In this document: positions 1-5,440 of the stretch, piece after piece
Layout of the letters: the number at the start of each line of letters is the position of its first letter
How positions within the stretch are numbered: the stretch's first letter is position 1
The notes under the pieces: model-generated
The model's input: the letters and a program-made list of their open reading frames with translations, nothing else
Told to the model about the DNA's origin: nothing
The model's database searches: none
DNA from: JBLHHI01 sp047614125
Lineage (GTDB): Bacteria; Bacteroidota; Bacteroidia; NS11-12g; UBA9320
Assembly (NCBI GenBank): GCA_047614125.1
Contig: JBLHHI010000111.1
Span: 1-10,952, forward strand
DNA length: 10,952 nt
Direction of reading: 5' to 3'
Position numbers and translations under genes: made by a program

Positions 1-14
1 CCGCTTTACACTTT

Positions 15-77
15 TGAAAAGCGATTTTCATCGTAAAAATTACTCGAAAGGGCCCGCCCTGTCTTCGCAATTTTTAC
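15..77. repeat. Two adjacent hairpins in non-coding DNA at the left edge
   Basis: The first hairpin pairs TGAAAA (15-20) with TTTTCA (25-30) around a GCGA loop, which has the GNRA form. The second pairs GTAAAAATT (33-41) with AATTTTTAC (69-77), then CGAA (45-48) with TTCG (64-67), then AGGG (49-52) with CCCT (57-60). The decamer TTACTCGAAA also occurs twice in direct orientation (40-49 and 74-83), 34 bases apart. No T-tract follows on the + strand, so this is not a textbook terminator. It may be the 3' end of a gene outside the window or an operator. The first 126 bases hold no convincing gene. Confidence 0.5.
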
Positions 78-126
78 TCGAAACTCACTGTTCACAAGCG
101 TTCTGAATTCAAAAGATTAAGGTTCT

Positions 127-156
127 TTGACAGTTTACTTCCAATGTTGTACCTTG
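127..156 (+). promoter_or_regulatory. Candidate Bacteroidota-type promoter for the binding-protein gene
   Basis: TTG (127-129) lies 20 bases before TACCTTG (150-156), which is one T short of the consensus TAnnTTTG. Transcription would begin near 162, giving a leader of about 16 bases before the ATG at 178. The same TTG could be misread as the start codon of a longer protein. The match is imperfect and the call is tentative. Confidence 0.3.
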
Positions 157-177
157 CCTTCCAAATTAATTCGCGCT

Positions 178-1041
178 ATGAAAATCAGAATAGGAGGCGT
201 TCCAGAACATTTTAATTATCCATGGCATGAAGCCATTAAAGATGGGAGCTTTAGCAACCTTGGCTTGGAAGTAGAGTGGCAAGATGTACCGGGCGGAACG
301 GGCGCAATGAACGCAATGTTGCGGGAAGGAAGTCTTGACCTTGCCGTGGTTCTAACCGAGGGCATTGTTGCCGATATAATTAACGGCAACCCATCGTTAA
401 TTGTCCAGAAATTTATTAAATCGCCGCTCATTTGGGGGATTCATTCCGGACATGCTTCGGAAGTACATAATGAGAGCGATTTCTCAAAGCTTCGTTTTGC
501 CATTTCCAGAAATGGCAGCGGGTCGCACATAATGGCCATGGTAGAGGCCAAAAACAGAGGAGTACTACTGAAGCCCAACCAATTGGTGGTATGCAAAAAC
601 TTTGATGGTGCTGTTGATGCTTTGAACTCGAATACCGCAGATTTGCTTCTTTGGGAAAAGTTTACCTCCAAACCAACGGTAGATGCCGGCACCCTAAGGA
701 GAATTGGTGAAACCGTAACTCCTTGGCCGTGCTTTGTAATTGCGGCCCGCCAAGAACTTTTGGTGAAAAATCCGGATAAGGTTTGGAACTTGCTTTGGAT
801 GATACGAAAGATCAGTAGGCACTTTATGAACAATGAAAAAGCCGAACAAATCATTTCCGAGCAGTATGGTTTGTCGCTTGGCGATGCATACACTTGGTTT
901 AACAAGACCGAATGGGAACAAGACGTGTATATTTCCAAAAAAATGCTCAATAATGTGATTAACACCTTACACGATCTGAATGCCATTACTCGAAAGGTGG
1001 ACGCGGAAGAGCTTTGTTGGAATCGATCCATCGTTTATTGA
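178..1041 (+). CDS. Cytoplasmic substrate-binding-protein-like protein (type 2 PBP fold, Ca3427-like)
   Basis: A 287-residue protein with the two-lobed fold of NMT1/THI5-type ABC transporter binding proteins. Family-typical stretches are GVPEHFNYPW (7-16), DVPGGTGAM (36-44), DLAVVLTEGIVADI (54-67), SPLIWGIH (82-89) and the Gly/Ser-rich SRNGSGSHIMA (110-120). The conserved N-terminal part, together with the Thr-Glu-Gly and Gly-Ser-Gly loops, probably lines the ligand cleft. It has no signal peptide or lipobox, so it should stay in the cytosol, as the Candida Ca3427 relatives do. No permease or ATPase gene lies beside it. The ligand is unknown; a thiamine-precursor- or sulfonate-like small molecule is only a guess. 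I chose ATG 178 because relatives start MKIRIGGVPE-like. An in-frame TTG at 127 would add 17 atypical residues and overlap a plausible promoter. The lipoprotein gene follows 64 bases downstream and may be cotranscribed. Confidence 0.82.
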   Translation: MKIRIGGVPEHFNYPWHEAIKDGSFSNLGLEVEWQDVPGGTGAMNAMLREGSLDLAVVLTEGIVADIINGNPSLIVQKFIKSPLIWGIHSGHASEVHNESDFSKLRFAISRNGSGSHIMAMVEAKNRGVLLKPNQLVVCKNFDGAVDALNSNTADLLLWEKFTSKPTVDAGTLRRIGETVTPWPCFVIAARQELLVKNPDKVWNLLWMIRKISRHFMNNEKAEQIISEQYGLSLGDAYTWFNKTEWEQDVYISKKMLNNVINTLHDLNAITRKVDAEELCWNRSIVY

Positions 1042-1105
1042 GAAACAACGTTTACCTTTATGAAGAATCTTGTATGTATTTGAAAGTTAACCTAAAATAA
1101 ATCGC

Positions 1106-2143
1106 ATGAAAACAACATCTTTAATGAATGTATTGGCACTTTGTTTGATCATTGGCTCAACCAGTTGCCACCACAAAAAAAACAACGCAGAAGCGGATCG
1201 TTCGCAGCTCAATTTAGTAAATGAGTCGTCTCAAAGCCACGATGATGAAGATGGATACGAAGCCGATGAAGCAAAATCCACCTATTCAAAGCCTGACAAC
1301 TCGGATCAAATTACAGTAACAAACATGAATGGCGCTGTGGGTTACAGTACTTTTGCCAATGCTGATGCCACCACTACAACATCCATTCAAAAACGGGTTT
1401 ACGATGATCATGGGCAGCAGTTAAAAGAAGCTGAGGTAGCCGAAATTGAAGAACGCTTGGCGGCTACCAACGATAAGATCATCAAAACCGCCGAGCTTGG
1501 TTACGAATTGTACAACTACGATCGAGATAAGCACTCCTTTTTTAGATCCATAAAACAATATGGGGGATATGTTAGTAGAGAGAATGAAGTGCGCGATGCA
1601 TATTCCATTCGAAACGATATTCAAATCCGCGTTCCAAATCGATATTTCGAAAAGTTGGTAGCAGCAATTTCCAATGGCGACAGCATCAAAAAGGTGGATT
1701 ATCGACGCATTAAGGCCACCGATGTTGGCGAAGAGTTTACCGATTTGGTGAGCCGCATCAAAACTAAAAAAGCGGTGGAAGCCCGGTACCAGGTAATTTT
1801 GCGAAGTGCCACAAAAATTCCAGACATCTTGGCCGTGGAAGACCAAATTCGAATCATACGAGAAGAGATAGAATCGAAAGAAGGCCGATTGAAGTTTTTG
1901 AGCGATCGCATTGGATTATCTACGATAAATTTAACGCTGTATGAAAACATTGAGCAACCCAAAGGCAAGAAATTTGAAAAGCCCGGTTTTTTCACAAAAC
2001 TCTGGGAAGCCGTTAAAACAGGAGCCGAAGGCGTTTTAAATGTGATCATCGCCTTGGCCTTTCTATGGCCACTTTGGCTGGCAATTGGCGGACTTGCGTA
2101 CATTTTAATTCGCAAAAAGGAGATTTTCAAAAAGAAATTGTAG
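1106..2143 (+). CDS. DUF4349 family lipoprotein with C-terminal transmembrane helix
   Basis: A 345-residue envelope protein. A short signal peptide ends in the lipobox GSTSC, giving a lipidated Cys21 after signal peptidase II. Residues 22-70 are a hydrophilic, partly acidic linker (HDDEDGYEADEA, 45-56). From about 124 it matches the DUF4349 pattern: an N-terminal alpha/beta part, the strand IQIRVPNRYFEKLVAAI (172-188), and TDVGEEFTDLVSRI (205-218), which opens a coiled coil to about 268 with the family phrase EIESKEGRLKFLSDRIGLST (254-273). The protein closes with a membrane helix (about 310-335) and a basic tail (RKKEIFKKKL). The positive tail should be cytoplasmic, so the protein probably sits in the inner membrane with the coiled coil outside. 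The function of the family is unknown. The gene starts 64 bases after the binding-protein gene. I see only a weak match (TGTATTTG, 1075-1082) to the promoter consensus before it, so readthrough from upstream is possible. Confidence 0.85.
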   Translation: MKTTSLMNVLALCLIIGSTSCHHKKNNAEADRSQLNLVNESSQSHDDEDGYEADEAKSTYSKPDNSDQITVTNMNGAVGYSTFANADATTTTSIQKRVYDDHGQQLKEAEVAEIEERLAATNDKIIKTAELGYELYNYDRDKHSFFRSIKQYGGYVSRENEVRDAYSIRNDIQIRVPNRYFEKLVAAISNGDSIKKVDYRRIKATDVGEEFTDLVSRIKTKKAVEARYQVILRSATKIPDILAVEDQIRIIREEIESKEGRLKFLSDRIGLSTINLTLYENIEQPKGKKFEKPGFFTKLWEAVKTGAEGVLNVIIALAFLWPLWLAIGGLAYILIRKKEIFKKKL

Positions 2144-2145
2144 CG

Positions 2146-2172
2146 CAACCTATCGGTTCTCTTCGGAGGTTG
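2146..2172 (+). terminator. Weak hairpin after the DUF4349 gene, possible terminator
   Basis: CAACCT (2146-2151) pairs with AGGTTG (2167-2172) around a 15-base loop, starting two bases after the stop codon. The following bases are T-rich (GTCTTGTTCATTTATTTTT) but hold no clean T-run, and part of that tract belongs to the next promoter. It is a modest candidate for ending the upstream transcript. Confidence 0.3.
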
Positions 2173-2184
2173 GTCTTGTTCATT

Positions 2185-2192
2185 TATTTTTG
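2185..2192 (+). promoter_or_regulatory. Bacteroidota -7 element before the HerA-like ATPase gene
   Basis: TATTTTTG fits TAnnTTTG exactly and lies 33 bases before the ATG at 2226, with an A-rich leader between. I find no TTG at the usual 17-23 base distance upstream, so only the -7 element is called. Confidence 0.5.
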
Positions 2193-2225
2193 CACTTCAT
2201 AAGGGTTTAAAAAAACACGCAAAAG

Positions 2226-3755
2226 ATGAGCAAAACGGAAGAGTTTAGATCGGTAATAGAAACTGGGTATACGTTTAAAGGCGACTCCATAGTTCTGGGA
2301 ACCAGTATGTTAGATGGAGAAGCCTTGGTGAGCAACCAAGTTAAGGCTCCGTTAAAAACTTTTAACCGCCACGGCTTAATTGCCGGAGCAACCGGTACCG
2401 GCAAAACAAAAACGTTGCAAAACATTGCCGAGCGCCTATCCGAAAAAGGGGTGCCCGTTTTGTTAATGGACATAAAAGGGGATTTGAGTGGATTAACTCA
2501 GCCCGGAAATCCGCATCCAAAAATTGACGAGCGCCATGAAAAGATTGGTACGGCATGGGTAGCTCAAGGGTATCCGTGTGAATTATTAACCATATCCGAA
2601 CAAGAAGGTGCTCGTATGCGAGCAACCATCAGTGAGTTTGGACCCGTTTTACTTTCGAAAATCTTAGAATTAAACGACACACAGGAAGGAGTTGTTTCGG
2701 TGGTATTTAAGTATTGCGACGATCATGGATTTCCGTTGTTGGACATCAAAGATTTTCGCAAAACGTTGCAATGGATATCCAACGAAGGGAAAGAAGACGT
2801 TGAAAAGAACTACGGCTTGGTTAGCTCTTCATCGGTGGGTGCTATCATGCGAAAACTCTTGACCATTGAAGAACAAGGTGCCGATTTATTCTTTGGCGAA
2901 AAATCGTTTGATATAGATGATTTGATGCGCACAGATCGCGATGGCAAAGGTTACATCAGCATTTTGCGTTTGGATGACATTCAATCCAAACCAAAACTTT
3001 TTAGCACCTTCATGTTGTGTTTATTGGCTGAAATATACGAGTCGATGCCAGAGCAAGGGGATGCGGACAAGCCAGAGCTTGTAATCTTTATTGATGAAGC
3101 TCACCTCATCTTCGACGAGGCTTCGAAGGCACTGATGTCGCAGATTGAAACCATTGTTAAGCTCATACGATCTAAGGGAATTGGGTTGTTTTTTGTCACT
3201 CAGAATCCAACCGATGTACCCGATGCTGTTTTGAGCCAATTAGGCATGAAGGTGCAACATGCTTTACGAGCGTTTACGGCTAAAGATCGAAAGGCCATAA
3301 AGTTAACGGCAGAAAACTATCCAATTACAGAGTTTTACGACACCGACGACGTGTTAACCAAGTTGGGTATTGGAGAGGCCATAATTACAGTTTTGAACGA
3401 AAAAGGTATTCCTACGCCCTTGGTTCACACCTTGTTAACAGCCCCTTCTTCCAGAATGGATGTGATTAACAATAAAGAAAAAGCGGCGATAATTTCCGAA
3501 TCGAAGTTGGTTAAGAAATATTCTGAAAACATTGATCGCGAAAGCGCGTATGAAATGTTGGAAGAGCGTATGGAGAAACTGGAAAAACGCGAAGAAAAGG
3601 AACAAAAAGCGGCCACAGGTAAAAAACGCAGCTCACGCCGACCCGAAAAATCAATGTTCGAAAAGGTAACGGGAAGTGTTACTGGTAGAATGATCATACG
3701 AGAAGTAACTCGAGGGTTACTTGGAGTTCTTGGAATCAAATCGAGCAGAAGATAA
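2226..3755 (+). CDS. HerA/FtsK-superfamily ATPase, DUF853 (YjgR-like)
   Basis: A 509-residue cytosolic P-loop ATPase, close to the roughly 500 residues of E. coli YjgR. Landmarks in order: an N-terminal beta-barrel-like segment (1-45), Walker A GATGTGKT (54-61, Lys60), MDIKGDLSGL (81-90), Walker B LVIFIDEAHLIF with Asp290-Glu291, the sensor-like stretch FFVTQNPTDVP after it, and HALRAFTAKDRKA (345 on), whose Arg348 is a candidate arginine finger. The C-terminal about 80 residues are highly charged and coiled-coil-like (MLEERMEKLEKREEKEQK), ending in the family's hydrophobic GRMIIREVTRGLLGVLG tail. HerA relatives form hexameric DNA translocases. The physiological role of the DUF853 branch is not established, and no NurA nuclease gene lies nearby. 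The start is the ATG at 2226, preceded by an A-rich leader. The gene stands alone, convergent with tdk. A specific gene symbol is not justified here. Confidence 0.9.
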   Translation: MSKTEEFRSVIETGYTFKGDSIVLGTSMLDGEALVSNQVKAPLKTFNRHGLIAGATGTGKTKTLQNIAERLSEKGVPVLLMDIKGDLSGLTQPGNPHPKIDERHEKIGTAWVAQGYPCELLTISEQEGARMRATISEFGPVLLSKILELNDTQEGVVSVVFKYCDDHGFPLLDIKDFRKTLQWISNEGKEDVEKNYGLVSSSSVGAIMRKLLTIEEQGADLFFGEKSFDIDDLMRTDRDGKGYISILRLDDIQSKPKLFSTFMLCLLAEIYESMPEQGDADKPELVIFIDEAHLIFDEASKALMSQIETIVKLIRSKGIGLFFVTQNPTDVPDAVLSQLGMKVQHALRAFTAKDRKAIKLTAENYPITEFYDTDDVLTKLGIGEAIITVLNEKGIPTPLVHTLLTAPSSRMDVINNKEKAAIISESKLVKKYSENIDRESAYEMLEERMEKLEKREEKEQKAATGKKRSSRRPEKSMFEKVTGSVTGRMIIREVTRGLLGVLGIKSSRR

Positions 3756-3759
3756 TTCG

Positions 3760-3783
3760 TTCGTTTTTATCGATCAAAACGAG
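3760..3783. terminator. Hairpin between convergent genes, possible bidirectional terminator
   Basis: TCGTTTT (3761-3767) pairs perfectly with AAAACGA (3776-3782) around an 8-base loop, five bases after the ATPase stop codon, and a G-T pair can extend it by one. The stem is AT-rich, and its own T and A tracts would serve as U-runs in either direction. The position between two convergent genes fits a shared terminator, but the stem is weak. Confidence 0.45.
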
Positions 3784-3832
3784 GCAGAAAAAACACATTT
3801 ACAAAAGAAGTTGAAAGATGCGTCTCTTTGAT

Positions 3833-4429
3833 TTAGGTTAAATCCATTTTGATTTGTTCCTTGATTTCAGCCATTCCAAGGGTGTAGCATGATCTGCACC
3901 GTGCTTCGTAAAGATCCTTTTCTCCGAGTTCTACCGTTTGATTGTTGTCTACTTTTTTAAAGGTATACGATGCAGTATCACCACATTTCATGCAGATTGC
4001 TTGAACCTTCGTTACGTACTCGGCCATGCTCAACAAGGTGGGCATTGGGCCAAATGGTTTAGCTCGATAATCCATATCCAAGCCCGCAACAATTACTCGT
4101 ATTTTCTTGCTGGCAAGTTTGTCGCAAACCATCGGCAAGTGTTCGTCAAAGAATTGAGCTTCATCAATGCCAACAACATCTTCGTTGGTTAATCGAGCCA
4201 AAATCTCGAGCGAGGAGCTCACCGGAATGGATCCAATCTTATTGGCATCGTGTGATACCACTTGCTCGTCATCGTACCTTATATCGATGGAAGGCTTAAA
4301 AATTGTGGTATGCAGGTTGGCAATTCTAGCGCGTTTTATTCGTCGGATTAGCTCTTCGGTCTTGCCCGAAAACATGCAACCACACACGACTTCAATCCAT
4401 CCCTTTTCTATTTTCGACTCAATAAACAT
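3833..4429 (-). CDS. tdk: Thymidine kinase (type II, zinc-ribbon TK1 family)
   Basis: A 198-residue cytosolic enzyme that phosphorylates thymidine to dTMP with ATP in the pyrimidine salvage pathway; active as a tetramer in relatives. The P-loop is GCMFSGKT (17-24). DEAQFF (89-94) carries the Walker B Asp89 and the catalytic base Glu90. GLDMDYRAKPFGPMP covers the flexible lasso region that closes over the nucleoside, and Tyr174 in LYEARC is the likely base-contacting residue. A complete Cys4 zinc site is visible: Cys146/Cys149 (CMKC) and Cys178/Cys181 (CRSC). The length matches the family. ATG 4429 is the first possible start because an in-frame TAG lies directly before it. GGAG sits three bases before the ATG. 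The gene is convergent with the ATPase gene and divergent from the linker protein at 4546. Confidence 0.97.
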   Translation of the reverse strand: MFIESKIEKGWIEVVCGCMFSGKTEELIRRIKRARIANLHTTIFKPSIDIRYDDEQVVSHDANKIGSIPVSSSLEILARLTNEDVVGIDEAQFFDEHLPMVCDKLASKKIRVIVAGLDMDYRAKPFGPMPTLLSMAEYVTKVQAICMKCGDTASYTFKKVDNNQTVELGEKDLYEARCRSCYTLGMAEIKEQIKMDLT

Positions 4430-4432
4430 CTA

Positions 4433-4459
4433 CTCCATCCTTGTGTATGCGCAAATGTA
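4433..4459 (-). promoter_or_regulatory. tdk -7 promoter element and ribosome binding site
   Basis: Read on the - strand, TACATTTG (4459 down to 4452) matches TAnnTTTG exactly, and GGATGGAG (4440 down to 4433) lies just before the ATG at 4429. The leader would be roughly 15-20 bases. I see no TTG at the expected upstream distance. Confidence 0.5.
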
Positions 4460-4511
4460 CACCGAAACAAAAGCTTTTAAAATATAAACCCATCACTTAA
4501 CAACTGCATAC

Positions 4512-4519
4512 TACTTTTG
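4512..4519 (+). promoter_or_regulatory. Bacteroidota -7 element before the linker-protein gene
   Basis: TACTTTTG matches TAnnTTTG exactly. Transcription would begin near 4525, about 20 bases before the ATG at 4546, and this supports that start. With the tdk element at 4452-4459 facing the other way, the 4430-4545 interval is a divergent promoter region. No TTG is seen at 17-23 bases upstream. Confidence 0.5.
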
Positions 4520-4545
4520 TCGTTTCAACATAGGAAGTGTTAAGG

Positions 4546-5376
4546 ATGTCAGCGCATCCAAACAAAGAAAACAGATTAATAAAGAGCAAATCAATGTCTA
4601 GCGAAGAACTGCATCAAAAAATAAGCGACGTACTCGAACTCATCGAAATAAACAACAATCGATTGGCGCTCAATACATCCACGTACGAAATGGATTTAGA
4701 TCAGTTGCGAGCTCACATCTTAGAGCTCTATACCTGCTTAGACAAGTTGCAGCTGGCCATTGTTAAAGATCGCAGCAAGCCATCAGCAACTGCAGGTGCT
4801 CCAGAGACCGTACAAATACCAAAAGAAGTACCGAAGGAAGTAAAGCCGATTGAACCGCCCGTAAAATCAGAACCCGTTGCAGAAAAAATTGAAGAATTGC
4901 CCGCTCAACCAGAACCTATTGTAGAGGCACCTAAGGTGGAAAGCAAACCCGTTTTCACCCCAGAAGTGTACGTTCCGGATCCAGAGTCCGTGCATCAAGT
5001 TGTTGATGAAGAAGAGATTCCTGAGCCTGTGATTACCGCGGTTAAGGTTCCTACTCAAAACCCGGAAACTCTTGCGAAGAAAAAATCCACTCAGGATGCT
5101 GAAGCCAATGGTGATATATATTCAAAGCTTAAATACAGCAAGCTCGAAAGCATTAAAAAAGGCATAAATATTTCGAAGCGCTATGAAATTCAGAATGAAT
5201 TATTTGGAAACGCACCGGAAAACTATAACGAGGCCATCAAAAAGCTCGACGGTCAATCAAGTTTAGCCGAAGCCTTTGCCGTTCTAGATGTAGAACTCGG
5301 AGCCGCTTTGGGATGGGATCCAGAAGATGCCTTGGTTGAAGAACTTCGAACCTTGCTCATACGACGTTACATATAG
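4546..5376 (+). CDS. Hypothetical protein: coiled-coil N-terminus, Pro/Glu/Val-rich linker, conserved C-terminal helical domain
   Basis: A 276-residue soluble protein without signal peptide or membrane segment. An N-terminal helical or coiled-coil region (about 17-75; SSEELHQKISDVLELIEINN) is followed by a roughly 100-residue linker rich in Pro, Glu, Val and Lys (PKEVPKEVKPIEPPVKSEPV-like). The C-terminal about 80 residues contain ISKRYEIQNELFGN, YNEAIKKLDG, AEAFAVLDVEL, GWDPEDALVEELRTLLIRRY. From memory, this resembles a C-terminal module widespread in Bacteroidota hypothetical proteins, of the form 'lgINDRF.fi.eLF..d...Yn.ai..ln...s..eA...l......Wd.e..av.efl.lv.RRf'. The function is unknown. 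The shape suggests two interaction modules joined by a stiff tether. GTG 4537 or ATG 4594 are alternative starts. ATG 4546 fits the promoter at 4512. It is divergent from tdk. Confidence 0.8.
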   Translation: MSAHPNKENRLIKSKSMSSEELHQKISDVLELIEINNNRLALNTSTYEMDLDQLRAHILELYTCLDKLQLAIVKDRSKPSATAGAPETVQIPKEVPKEVKPIEPPVKSEPVAEKIEELPAQPEPIVEAPKVESKPVFTPEVYVPDPESVHQVVDEEEIPEPVITAVKVPTQNPETLAKKKSTQDAEANGDIYSKLKYSKLESIKKGINISKRYEIQNELFGNAPENYNEAIKKLDGQSSLAEAFAVLDVELGAALGWDPEDALVEELRTLLIRRYI

Positions 5377-5397
5377 CGGAGCGACGATGCCAAACAT

Positions 5398-5426
5398 GTG
5401 AAGCTTGGCTAAATCTTCACTTTTTT
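5398..5426 (+). terminator. Rho-independent terminator after the linker-protein gene
   Basis: GTGAAG (5398-5403) pairs with CTTCAC (5415-5420) around an 11-base loop and is followed at once by six T residues (5421-5426). It lies 21 bases after the stop codon at 5376. The stem is short (6 bp), but the layout is canonical. It overlaps the comEC promoter. Confidence 0.65.
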
Positions 5427-5436
5427 CCTAACTTTG
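5405..5436 (+). promoter_or_regulatory. comEC promoter, TTG-N21-TAACTTTG
   Basis: TTG (5405-5407) is separated by 21 bases from TAACTTTG (5429-5436), a full match to the flavobacterial TTG-N17-23-TAnnTTTG promoter. The expected transcription start, a few bases after the G at 5436, coincides with the GTG start codon at 5441. The -33 TTG lies in the loop of the upstream terminator, and the T-run lies in the promoter spacer. Confidence 0.65.
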
Positions 5437-5440
5437 TGTT

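Noticed and set aside
1..31. Divergent minus-strand gene starting ATG at 31 and leaving the window (MKIAFQKCKA)
   Set aside because: Only ten codons are visible, the stretch is part of a perfect hairpin (15-30), and there is nothing to compare it with.
127..177. TTG start giving a 304-residue version of the binding protein
   Set aside because: The added 17 residues do not resemble the family, whose members begin at the MKIRIGG-like segment. The TTG fits better as a -33 promoter element.
441..1031. 196-codon open frame on the minus strand
   Set aside because: It is antisense to the well-supported binding-protein gene, has atypical Ser/Phe-rich composition and matches no family.
1075..1082. 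TGTATTTG as a promoter for the DUF4349 gene
   Set aside because: The second base breaks the TAnnTTTG consensus and there is no TTG at a suitable distance. It is noted only as a weak match.
4167..4487. 106-codon open frame on the plus strand across the tdk start
   Set aside because: It is antisense to tdk, which has all its catalytic motifs. The sequence looks like a reading-frame shadow.
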